From the NCBI RefSeq assembly GCF_032397745.1, contig NZ_CP135921.1, forward strand, positions 3,038,001-3,102,000: a DNA stretch of 64,000 nt. The letters are read 5' to 3'. Of the stretch, positions 17,903 through 25,184 are shown piece by piece; position 1 is the stretch's first letter, and the number at the start of each line of letters is the position of its first letter. A program made the position numbers and the translations under genes. The notes under the pieces were generated by a model, which saw only the letters and a list, made by a program, of their open reading frames with translations, had not been told where the DNA came from and made no database searches. The stretch is from Bradyrhizobium prioriisuperbiae. Its GTDB lineage: Bacteria; Pseudomonadota; Alphaproteobacteria; Rhizobiales; Xanthobacteraceae.

Positions 17903-19360
17903 TCAGCCTCCGGTCGCAATGGTTTTCAGGGCGTCGTCGAAGCCCAGCACCTTGCCGCTGATCTTTGCGGCATAGGCTTCGGCGTCCTTTTTCAGGAGGA
18001 AGGGCGCAGTCTCGCTCTTGTCGCCGGCGACCGCGAAGAACGCCTGGTCCGCGAACAGCTTGATGCCGCGACTGGTGTCGAAGACATAAGCGACATTGAT
18101 CTTTTTGCCGGCGGCCTTGAGCGCCGCGTAGGCCCCGAGCGTACAGCTCGCGCTGCTATAAGGCGCGATGGCCTCGCCATCGACCCAGACTTCGCCGGCC
18201 TTGCGTGGATCTGTGATCGGCTTCTTGCAGAAGGAATCCTCGCCTTTGATCTCGTAGTTCGCAGTGCTCTTGAGCTGGGTGTCGTAATCCATGCCGAGTT
18301 CGGAGAACGCCTTGCGGACATAACTGTCGTCGACCCACTTGCGCGGATCGAAGTCCTTCATGCGGCCAAGGTTCTGCAGCACCTTGACGTCGGTGGCGGC
18401 CGCGTCAATCAACGCCGGCTTGATGGTCGGATCGGTCGTCATGTTGCCGCCGGGTCCGAGAAAGATGTAGGCCACCTCCTTGTTGATCCCGGTCCATTCC
18501 TGGATCTTCTCGGCAGCGCGTTTCGGGTCAGTTCGCACCCATTCATTGGCGGCGATGATCGCCTTGATGTAGGCGATCACGACCTCGGGATATTTTTCCG
18601 CGAAGTCGGTGCGCACCACCACGCCGTGCCAGGTCGGAAAGCTGGTCTCGACGCCGTCGAAGATCTTCCGGGCAAAGCCGCGGAACGGCAGCAGCTCCGC
18701 GAACGGCACGAAATCGGCGTGGGCGTCGATCTTCTTTTCCTGCAGATTGGTCGAACCCACTTCGGGGCTCTGGCTGACCAGTTGGAAATAATCGGCGCCC
18801 CAGCCGCGATCCTGCATCGCCTTCAGCACCATGCCGTGCGCTGCGGAGCCGAACGGCACGCTGACCAGCTTGCCTTTGAGGTCAGACAGTTCGTAGTAAG
18901 GCGAATCCTTGTGCACCACCACGCCGTTGCCGGAGCCCTGCAGGCTGTAGGCGGCGACCGCGATCAGCCGGCTCTTGCTTTCCGGATTGTTCTCGAAGGT
19001 GAAGCCGTTGACCACCAGCGGATAGTCGCCCATCGCGCCGAACTGCAGCTTGTTGGCCATCATGCCGTTGGTGACCGGTGGGCCCGAGGTAAAATTCTGC
19101 CAGTCCAGCTCGAATTTGACGCTCGCGTACTTGCCGTCCTTCGGCAGGTATTTTTCCAGGAGCTTGAGCTGGCGAACCACGATGCCGGTCGTGACCGTGT
19201 TGGTTGTGGTGTCCTGAGTCCCGATGCCGATGGTGACGGTGGTTTGTGCTGAAGCCATTGTTGGCGCTACGATCGCCAGCGCAAGCAGGGCGGTGGTCAG
19301 CAAGCGCGATGCGTGATCAGACGGCCGGCCTTCGGTGCGGTTCATATACTGGCAATGCAT
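17903..19360 (-). CDS. NitT/TauT-type substrate-binding protein with NosL-like C-terminal domain
   Basis: This 485-residue secreted protein has a signal peptide ending MASAQT, then a SsuA/TauA-like binding domain of about 350 residues. The last 110 or so residues are extra to that fold. They read like a NosL-type domain: GEVWVDGEAIAPYSSASC, AYVFDTSRGIKLFADQAFF, APFLLKKDAEAYAAK and GKVLGFDDAL. NosL domains bind Cu(I) or help mature metal centres. Two cysteines are visible in the extension (SFCKK and SASCTLG). ATG at 19360 has a GAGAGG site; the frame is open to 19441. It leads the transporter operon and has the shared GCAACTAAT motif upstream. Confidence 0.75.
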   Translation of the reverse strand: MHCQYMNRTEGRPSDHASRLLTTALLALAIVAPTMASAQTTVTIGIGTQDTTTNTVTTGIVVRQLKLLEKYLPKDGKYASVKFELDWQNFTSGPPVTNGMMANKLQFGAMGDYPLVVNGFTFENNPESKSRLIAVAAYSLQGSGNGVVVHKDSPYYELSDLKGKLVSVPFGSAAHGMVLKAMQDRGWGADYFQLVSQSPEVGSTNLQEKKIDAHADFVPFAELLPFRGFARKIFDGVETSFPTWHGVVVRTDFAEKYPEVVIAYIKAIIAANEWVRTDPKRAAEKIQEWTGINKEVAYIFLGPGGNMTTDPTIKPALIDAAATDVKVLQNLGRMKDFDPRKWVDDSYVRKAFSELGMDYDTQLKSTANYEIKGEDSFCKKPITDPRKAGEVWVDGEAIAPYSSASCTLGAYAALKAAGKKINVAYVFDTSRGIKLFADQAFFAVAGDKSETAPFLLKKDAEAYAAKISGKVLGFDDALKTIATGG

Positions 19361-19460
19361 GGCTGGCCTCTCGATGCTTGGCGTGCCCGGGCGTGGCGTC
19401 CTGCCTGTCCGCATCCTTGAGCGACACCTCCGCGCGAGCAAACCTCGTCTTTGTCGGCTG

Positions 19461-19476
19461 GTTGATTAGTTGCCGT
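19461..19476 (-). promoter_or_regulatory. shared promoter motif GCAACTAATCAAC upstream of the transporter operon
   Basis: Read toward the binding-protein gene, this site is GCAACTAATCAAC about 100 bases upstream of the start. An identical 13-mer lies upstream of the ferredoxin reductase gene (21152-21164), and a GCAACTAAT copy lies upstream of the DUF971 gene. All point the same way relative to the gene they precede. The binding regulator is not known; the Crp/Fnr protein encoded between them is the first candidate. Confidence 0.6.
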
Positions 19477-19539
19477 GAAAGCCTTGCTGCTCAGTCTTTA
19501 AGCAATTTGACCGAGGCGCGATCTATCCGTGGGCAACAA

Positions 19540-19622
19540 GAGCGTTTTCAAGCGAAGTGGCAGCCGGTTCCCACGCGACAAACGCGAAGCGTTTGCGCGG
19601 AGAAAACGCGTCCAAACAAAAT
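19540..19622. repeat. dispersed GCGTTTTC...GAAAACGC palindromic repeat
   Basis: GCGTTTTCAAGCGAAGTGG ... CCGGTTC ... AGAAAACGCG ... CAAACAAAAT forms a hairpin-capable element next to the 3' end of the Crp/Fnr gene. A shorter copy lies at 62262-62314 and a diverged one near 32800-32835. This copy holds an extra internal hairpin around AAACGCGAAGCGTTT. Confidence 0.75.
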
Positions 19623-19623
19623 G

Positions 19624-20430
19624 CTATTCGCCCTGACCGCGCATCTCCTGCAGCACGTCCGACCGCAGCACCACGATGCGGGATTTGCGGGATGCAACGA
19701 TCCCCTTCTCCTGCATGCGCTTCAGGCTGATGGTGATCCATTGCCGGGTCGCGCCGACCATGTGCGCGAGATCGGCATGCGTGAAGGCGGCTCCGATTGC
19801 GATGCCGTCTTCATCCTGCACGCCGTAGAGGTCGACGAGGTGCAGCAACAGATGGGCAAGGCGCTCGGTGATGGAGCGGGTTCCCAGCATCTGCGCCAGC
19901 GCCGAATAACATTTGCCCTTGAAGGCCAGGCCCTCGATCAGTCCAACAGCCAGATTGGGCACTTCCACCACCAGCGCGCGCAAATCCTTGCCGGGCAACT
20001 GCACCACGCTGCTGTTGCTGGTGGCGACGCCGGACCATTGATGCGTTCCGCCCCCGAACACCTCCGGGCCGCCGACAAAATTGCCAGGCTGCCAGTAGGC
20101 CAGCGTGATCTCGCGGCCCGACGGCGCGGTATAGAACACGCGGATACGCCCGGTTTCGATCAGGTAGATGCCGTCGTGTTTGGCGCCCTGGCTGAACAGC
20201 GTCTGTCCCCGATAAAGCACGCGTCGGCGGCCGCGCCGGAGCACGGTGTCGAGCTCCTGCGGCGACAGCGTGTCGAACAGCAGCGGGGGCCCGCCGAGCG
20301 ATCGTGCGCTTTCGGTCAGCAGCAGCGACCGGCCGTTGTCGGTACGGGCGGAGGGGGATCGTGACAGAATGGTGCTGGGCCCAGTCTTGTTAATAGCGGT
20401 CTTGCTAATGGCGGCCGCAAAAGTCTGCAT
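19624..20430 (-). CDS. Crp/Fnr family transcriptional regulator
   Basis: This 268-residue regulator has an N-terminal cyclic-nucleotide-binding-type domain (about residues 55-170: LYRGQTLFSQGAKHDGIYLIETGRIRVFYTAPSGREITLAYWQPG) and a C-terminal winged helix-turn-helix (FTHADLAHMVGATRQWITISLKRMQEKG). No Fnr-type cysteine cluster is visible at the N-terminus. ATG at 20430 has GGAGCG 7 bases upstream; the frame is open to 20610. Its place between the transporter operon and the AsfAB-like operon makes it the likely local regulator. Confidence 0.88.
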   Translation of the reverse strand: MQTFAAAISKTAINKTGPSTILSRSPSARTDNGRSLLLTESARSLGGPPLLFDTLSPQELDTVLRRGRRRVLYRGQTLFSQGAKHDGIYLIETGRIRVFYTAPSGREITLAYWQPGNFVGGPEVFGGGTHQWSGVATSNSSVVQLPGKDLRALVVEVPNLAVGLIEGLAFKGKCYSALAQMLGTRSITERLAHLLLHLVDLYGVQDEDGIAIGAAFTHADLAHMVGATRQWITISLKRMQEKGIVASRKSRIVVLRSDVLQEMRGQGE

Positions 20431-20660
20431 CGCACGCTCCGGAATATCAAATCGTTCTAAAGAGCGGAGCAATCCTTGTGCCAACCGGCGATGTTGGTCA
20501 GAAAAATCCTGTGTTTTCAATGTAACTGTCGTGTCCTGCCGTTGCCAGCGTCCAGAGCTGCGGCCTGCCAAAATGGTCAAATTGCAACCGGAAATGGCGT
20601 CGCGGAGCATGATCCCGCTACGGCCGCTGCCGAGCCGGCAAAATCATGCTGGCCAGCGCA

Positions 20661-20676
20661 AGCCGGGTACCCGGCT
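20661..20676. terminator. perfect 16-base palindrome after the DUF971 gene
   Basis: AGCCGGGTACCCGGCT lies 3 bases beyond the DUF971 stop on the minus strand. It could form a short hairpin, but no T-run follows, so terminator function is uncertain. Nothing else was recognised in 20431-20678. Confidence 0.35.
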
Positions 20677-20678
20677 GT

Positions 20679-21032
20679 TCAGCCGGAGGCGGCTGTAACG
20701 CCGCGGGCGGCGATCTCCTGCAGGTATGGCCAGGGATAGATGCCGCGGGCATGCCCGTCGGAGAACCCGATGTTGATGCCGAAATTGCCCATCAGGGTGA
20801 TTGCGGTGATCGAAATTCCGTCGAAGCTTTCGGGAAAGCGGCTGTCTATTCGCGCGCGGATGCAGTGGGCGCATTTGCAGGCGGCACGCAGCACGCCGGC
20901 GTGAACGACAAGAGTCGGCTGCGATGGCCAGGCCAGCCGCAGTTCGGTGTTGTCATCGTTGCACGAGATATCATTCGGCTCGGAGAGGGCCACTCCGTTG
21001 GAAGGAAATGTCGGCGCAAGAACCTGGGACAT
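20679..21032 (-). CDS. DUF971 domain protein
   Basis: This 117-residue protein matches the DUF971 pattern (also the N-terminal domain of gamma-butyrobetaine hydroxylases and a partner of Mrp/ApbC proteins). It has LRLAWPSQPTLVVHAGVLRAACKCAHC with a Cys cluster, then LMGNFGINIGFSDGHARGIYPWPYL. ATG at 21032 has a GGAGAA site; the frame is open to 21155. It is divergent from the ferredoxin reductase gene. An iron-sulfur or metal-related accessory role for the neighbouring flavoprotein/ferredoxin system is inference. Confidence 0.85.
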   Translation of the reverse strand: MSQVLAPTFPSNGVALSEPNDISCNDDNTELRLAWPSQPTLVVHAGVLRAACKCAHCIRARIDSRFPESFDGISITAITLMGNFGINIGFSDGHARGIYPWPYLQEIAARGVTAASG

Positions 21033-21083
21033 CGCGAATATTCTCCGAGATCGCAGTCGAGCATGAAAGACCGCTGACCGACA

Positions 21084-21098
21084 GCAATTAGTTGCCGT
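21084..21098 (-). promoter_or_regulatory. shared GCAACTAAT motif upstream of the DUF971 gene
   Basis: ATTAGTTGCCGT at 21087-21098 is identical over 12 bases to 19465-19476. Read toward the DUF971 gene it gives GCAACTAAT about 55 bases upstream of the start. GCAATTAGTTGC here is also an inverted repeat (GCAA N4 TTGC). Confidence 0.55.
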
Positions 21099-21151
21099 TA
21101 CAGCGCTTTTGCCGATGTCATCGTCGCTGTGAGAGCGATCCAAAAAAGATT

Positions 21152-21164
21152 GCAACTAATCAAC
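21152..21164 (+). promoter_or_regulatory. shared motif GCAACTAATCAAC upstream of the ferredoxin reductase operon
   Basis: This 13-mer lies 84 bases upstream of the ferredoxin-NADP reductase start, in the same orientation relative to the gene as the copy at 19461-19473. It is the plus-strand member of the set that links the two divergent halves of the cluster. Confidence 0.6.
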
Positions 21165-21247
21165 TCGCATTCGCACGGTTCGATTGCGCGTTCGCGCTGT
21201 GCAGGGCCTGATCGTTCGCAGAGATCAAGTCAGCGGGAACGAACGGC

Positions 21248-22021
21248 ATGAGCGCATTCCATCGGGAGCAGGTTTTGTCGGTGCAGCACTGGACCGACAC
21301 GCTGTTCAGCTTCGCGTCCACGCGCGATCCCGGCTTTCGTTTCAAGAACGGCCAGTTCGCCATGATCGGCCTCGAGATTGACGGCCGGCCGTTGCTGCGG
21401 GCCTACAGCATGGCCAGCGCCAATCACGAAGAGGCGCTTGAATTCTTCAGCATCAAGGTTGCCGAGGGCGCGCTGACGTCGCGCCTTCAGGCCATCAAGC
21501 AGGGTGATATCATCCTGGTCGGCCGCAAGGCGACCGGGACCCTAATCTCGGACAACCTGCTGCCGGGACAACGATTGCTGCTGCTGTCCACGGGCACTGG
21601 GCTCGCGCCGTTCGCCAGTCTGATCAAGGATCCGGAGGTCTATGAGGCTTACGAGACCATCGTGCTGGTGCACGGCTGCCGGCAGGTCTCCGAGCTGGCC
21701 TACGGTGAACACCTGGTCGAGCGGCTGACCGGCGATGAATTCCTCGGGCCGCTGCTGCGAGAGAAGCTCGTCTACTACCCGACCGTCACCCGCGAGCCGT
21801 TCCGCAACCGAGGCCGCATCACCGACCTGATCTCAAGCAACCGGCTGTTCGACGACGTCGGATTGCCGCCGCTCGATCGCGAGACTGACCGCGTCATGAT
21901 GTGCGGTAGCCCGCGCATGCTCGAAGATCTGCGTGATCTGCTGGAGACGTGCGGCTTCCAGGAAGGAAATCACAGCGAGGCCGGCCATTTCGTCATCGAA
22001 AAGGCTTTTGTCGAACGCTGA
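21248..22021 (+). CDS. ferredoxin-NADP reductase
   Basis: This 257-residue FAD enzyme passes electrons between NADPH and ferredoxin or flavodoxin. The FAD motif RAYSMAS is at about residues 52-58, followed by FFSIKV, then the NADP site LLLLSTGTGLAPFASLI and the terminal MMCGSPRML block. It is the first gene of an operon with the AsfA-like flavoprotein and ferredoxin, so it probably supplies reducing power to them. This dedicated copy is likely a paralogue of the housekeeping fpr, which cannot be checked here. Confidence 0.92.
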   Translation: MSAFHREQVLSVQHWTDTLFSFASTRDPGFRFKNGQFAMIGLEIDGRPLLRAYSMASANHEEALEFFSIKVAEGALTSRLQAIKQGDIILVGRKATGTLISDNLLPGQRLLLLSTGTGLAPFASLIKDPEVYEAYETIVLVHGCRQVSELAYGEHLVERLTGDEFLGPLLREKLVYYPTVTREPFRNRGRITDLISSNRLFDDVGLPPLDRETDRVMMCGSPRMLEDLRDLLETCGFQEGNHSEAGHFVIEKAFVER

Positions 22022-22060
22022 CGTGAAACGCTTCGATTATCAAAGTAAGGAAATCGACTG

Positions 22061-23803
22061 ATGGCGATGGATGAGATTGTCGACGGCCTGTCCGAGGTCT
22101 CCTGCGACGTGCTGGTGATCGGCGGCGGCACCGCCGGCCCGATGGCCGCCCTCAAGGCCAAGCTGAAAAACCCCAAGGCCACGGTGGTGTTGCTGGAGAA
22201 AGCCAACGTCAAGCGGTCCGGTGCGATCTCCATGGGCATGGACGGCCTGAACAATGCTGTGATTCCCGGATATGCGACGCCGGAGCAGTACACCAAGGAG
22301 ATCACCATCGCCAACGACGGCATCGTCGATCAGAAGGCGGTCTATAAATATGCCGAGCGCTGTTATTCGATCATCGAGGAGCTCGACAGTTTCGGCATTC
22401 GTTTCCTGAAGAACGAGAACGGCGATTTCGCGGTCAAGAAGGTGCATCACATCGGCACCTATGTGCTGCCGATGCCGAATGGCGACACCGTCAAGAAGGC
22501 GCTCTATCGGCAGCTGCGCCGTGCCCGCATCCTGATCTCCAACCGCTACATGGCAACACGGCTTCTGACCGGCAGCGACGGACGCGTGGCCGGCGCGATT
22601 GGTGTCAATACCAGGACGGCAGAGTTTCTGGTCATCAAGGCGAAGGCCGTGATCCTGTGCATGGGCGCGGCCGGGCGGCTGGGACTGCCGACCTCGGGCT
22701 ACATGTTCGGCACCTACGAGAATGCGGCGAACTCCGGTGACGGTTATGCGATGGCCTATCACGCGGGTGCAGCGCTCGCCAATCTCGAGTGTTTCCAGAT
22801 CAATCCGCTGATCAAGGACTACAACGGCCCGGCCTGCGCCTATGTCGCGGGTCCGTTCGGCGCTTACACCGCGAACAACGAGGGATCGCGCTTCATCGAA
22901 TGCGACTACTGGTCCGGTCAAATGATGCTGGAGTTCTACAACGAACTGCAGTCCGGCAAGGGACCGGTGTTCCTGAAACTCAACCATCTGCACGAGAACA
23001 CCATCAGCGAAATCGAGACCACACTGCACAAGGTGGAGCGGCCGACCCGTGGGCTGTTCCACCAGGGGCGTGGTACCGACTACCGGCAGGAACCGATCGA
23101 GATGCATATCTCGGAAATCGGCTTTTGTTCTGGCCACAGCGCATCCGGCGTGTTTGTCGACGAGTTTGCCCGCACCACGGTGCCGGGATTGTACGCTGCC
23201 GGCGACATGGCGAGCGTGCCGCACAACTACATGCTCGGCGCCTTCACCAACGGATCGGTGGCAGGTGAAGATGCCATGCAATATGCCGACAACATCGATT
23301 TCGCTGACATCGATACCGGCGATATCGCGCGGGAGAAAGAACGGGTGCTGGCGCCGGCCAAACGTGAGGACGGCATTCCGCCCAACCAGATCGAGTTCAA
23401 GGCCCGTCGCCTGGTCAACGACTATCTGCAGCCGCCGAAGGTGACGCGCAAGTTCGAACTCGGGCAGCGGCGGTTGGCCGAAGTTCGCGACGATATGGAA
23501 AACCGGATGATGGCAAGCAATGCGCACGAGTTGCTGCGCGCACTGGAAACCCATTCGATTCTCGATTGCGCTGATATGGCGGCGCATGCCTCGCTTTACC
23601 GCACCGAAAGCCGCTGGGGCCTCTACCACCTGCGCACCGATTATCCCGAGAAGGATAACGAGAACTGGTTCTGCCACAGCCTGCTGAGCAAGAAGGACGG
23701 CAAGATGGCCAGCGAGAAACGCGCGGTCGAGCCCTACATCGTGCCGATCGCGGATGAGGAAAAGGATCTCTACGACAAGCAGCGCATCCGCGCCTCCGCC
23801 TGA
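22061..23803 (+). CDS. asfA: AsfA/AprA-like FAD-dependent flavoprotein (fumarate reductase/APS reductase family)
   Basis: This 580-residue protein has the FAD site DVLVIGGGTAGPMAALKAK at about residues 13-31, an ISMGMDGLNNAV block and the C-terminal FAD site GLYAAGDMASVPHNYMLGAFTNGSVAG. It belongs to the succinate dehydrogenase/fumarate reductase flavoprotein superfamily, closest in pattern to AprA. In Pseudomonas putida AsfA is a flavoprotein of this family needed with ferredoxin AsfB for arylsulfonate use as a sulfur source. The asfA symbol rests on the adjoining short ferredoxin and sulfonate-type transporter and is inference. No heme or membrane anchor subunit is nearby. Confidence 0.72.
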   Translation: MAMDEIVDGLSEVSCDVLVIGGGTAGPMAALKAKLKNPKATVVLLEKANVKRSGAISMGMDGLNNAVIPGYATPEQYTKEITIANDGIVDQKAVYKYAERCYSIIEELDSFGIRFLKNENGDFAVKKVHHIGTYVLPMPNGDTVKKALYRQLRRARILISNRYMATRLLTGSDGRVAGAIGVNTRTAEFLVIKAKAVILCMGAAGRLGLPTSGYMFGTYENAANSGDGYAMAYHAGAALANLECFQINPLIKDYNGPACAYVAGPFGAYTANNEGSRFIECDYWSGQMMLEFYNELQSGKGPVFLKLNHLHENTISEIETTLHKVERPTRGLFHQGRGTDYRQEPIEMHISEIGFCSGHSASGVFVDEFARTTVPGLYAAGDMASVPHNYMLGAFTNGSVAGEDAMQYADNIDFADIDTGDIAREKERVLAPAKREDGIPPNQIEFKARRLVNDYLQPPKVTRKFELGQRRLAEVRDDMENRMMASNAHELLRALETHSILDCADMAAHASLYRTESRWGLYHLRTDYPEKDNENWFCHSLLSKKDGKMASEKRAVEPYIVPIADEEKDLYDKQRIRASA

Positions 23804-23846
23804 GCATTCATTTCATATTTGTATTCCAGATCTGAGGACATCGATC

Positions 23847-24080
23847 ATGCCCCTCGCGGCCTCGCATACCACCGTTCCGGTCGTCGTCGACGACGCCAAA
23901 TGCATCGCCGACAAAGGCTGCACCGTGTGCGTAGACGTCTGCCCGCTCGACGTGCTGCGCATCAGCGACATGACCGGCAAGGCCTATATGGCCTATGACG
24001 AGTGCTGGTACTGCATGCCCTGCGAAGCCGACTGCCCGACCGGGGCAGTCAAGGTCAACATTCCCTATCTGCTCAGGTGA
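23847..24080 (+). CDS. asfB: AsfB/AprB-like 2[4Fe-4S] ferredoxin
   Basis: This 77-residue ferredoxin has two Cys clusters: CIADKGCTVCVDVCP and CWYCMPCEADCP. It resembles the ferredoxin part of AprB and the AsfB protein. It presumably carries electrons from the ferredoxin-NADP reductase to the flavoprotein. ATG at 23847 has TGAGGA upstream; the frame is open to 23754 in the preceding gene. It lies 43 bases after the flavoprotein gene. Confidence 0.8.
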   Translation: MPLAASHTTVPVVVDDAKCIADKGCTVCVDVCPLDVLRISDMTGKAYMAYDECWYCMPCEADCPTGAVKVNIPYLLR

Positions 24081-24097
24081 GCCAGGAAGTTTTAGAA

Positions 24098-25075
24098 ATG
24101 GCCGGACCTTTTGAAAGTTACGACGATCTGGACGACGTCGACGATCGCCTGAACGCTGCGGACGCCGGTGAGCGCCGGGTCGCGGTGATCTCGCTGGGAC
24201 ACTCCGGCGATCCGGCGGCGGTGGCGCATCTCGATCGGATGACCGCCGATCCCGATCCCGGCGTGCGCCAGCAGGTGGCGCTGGCGCTGGGCGAATTCGA
24301 TGGTCCCGAGGCCGCCGCTGCGCTTGCCAAGGTGGTGGTCGATCCGGAACAAGCGGTGTCCCAGGCGGCTGCCGACAGCATGGCGGAGCTGAAGGATCCC
24401 GCCAGCGCCGATGCCATTCTGCCGTTGGTCGGTCACACGCACGCTTTTGTGCGGATGGCGGTGCTGCGTGCCTTGAAGGAGCTGCGGCGCAAGGATTCGC
24501 TGAAGCCGGCGCTCGATGCGCTGCGCGACACCGACGCCGCTGTGCGGGTTCAGGCGGTCGGCGTGATCGGCTTCCTGAAGCTGGAGGAAGCCGTGCCGGC
24601 GCTGACGTCGGCCACAGGTGATTCGGATTCCCACGTGCGCCGCGCTGCGGTCAGCGCGCTGGCGTTTTCGCACGTGAAACCGGCGACGGACTCGATCATC
24701 CGCGCGCTGTCGGACGTGGACTGGATGGTGCGCGAGATCGCCGCCGAAACCGTCGGCACCAGTGCGCATGGTGCGCAGGCCGCCGATCCGCTGATCAAGG
24801 CGCTGGCCGATGACTACTGGCAGGTGCGGCTGAAGGCGGTGCGCAGCCTTGGAAAGATGAAGGTGGTTCGCGCGGTGCCGCCGATCGGCGCATGCATCGA
24901 TCATCCCCAGGCCAACCTGCGCAAGGAAGCCGCAGCGGCGCTGGGCGAGATTGCCGATCTGTCGGGTGAGCCATTTTTGCGGCCGATTGTCGATGATCCC
25001 GATCCCGAGGTTCGCAAAAACGCGCGCTGGGCGATGCAGCAGATCCTGGCCAACAAGGCGTCGCTGGGCGCCTGA
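24098..25075 (+). CDS. HEAT-repeat protein
   Basis: This 325-residue soluble protein consists of an acidic N-terminus (FESYDDLDDVDDRL) and about nine helical HEAT/PBS-lyase-type repeats of 31 residues, each with a pattern like DPDPGVRQQVALALGEFDGPEAAAAL. Such repeats form a curved scaffold for protein contacts and, in some families, bilin or cofactor handling. It sits directly after the ferredoxin and probably binds or helps assemble the flavoprotein-ferredoxin complex (inference). ATG at 24098 has AGGAAG upstream; a GTG at 24077 overlapping the ferredoxin stop is the alternative. Confidence 0.85.
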   Translation: MAGPFESYDDLDDVDDRLNAADAGERRVAVISLGHSGDPAAVAHLDRMTADPDPGVRQQVALALGEFDGPEAAAALAKVVVDPEQAVSQAAADSMAELKDPASADAILPLVGHTHAFVRMAVLRALKELRRKDSLKPALDALRDTDAAVRVQAVGVIGFLKLEEAVPALTSATGDSDSHVRRAAVSALAFSHVKPATDSIIRALSDVDWMVREIAAETVGTSAHGAQAADPLIKALADDYWQVRLKAVRSLGKMKVVRAVPPIGACIDHPQANLRKEAAAALGEIADLSGEPFLRPIVDDPDPEVRKNARWAMQQILANKASLGA

Positions 25076-25099
25076 TTCCGACATCCCGGACACTCAGGG

Positions 25100-25126
25100 C
25101 ACCCGGCTTGCATCGCCAGCCGGGTG
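25100..25126. terminator. hairpin after the HEAT-repeat gene
   Basis: CACCCGGCT and AGCCGGGTG form a 9-bp stem with a 9-base loop between the HEAT-repeat gene and the nitronate-monooxygenase-like gene. There is no T-run, so it may attenuate rather than stop transcription. Confidence 0.4.
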
Positions 25127-25184
25127 TGCGACACTTCGCGCGGTTAGTCGCGCAAGCAACGCGAGCCGCTTGGGGAGAAGACGC

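Noticed and set aside
22040..23677. A 545-codon open frame antisense to the AsfA-like gene
   Set aside because: The translation has no recognisable motif and mirrors the codon pattern of the real gene.
22061..24080. The flavoprotein and ferredoxin as true AprA and AprB for sulfate reduction or sulfur oxidation
   Set aside because: The ferredoxin is only 77 residues and lacks the AprB tail, no sat, dsr or qmo genes are present, and the adjacent transporter is of the sulfonate type.
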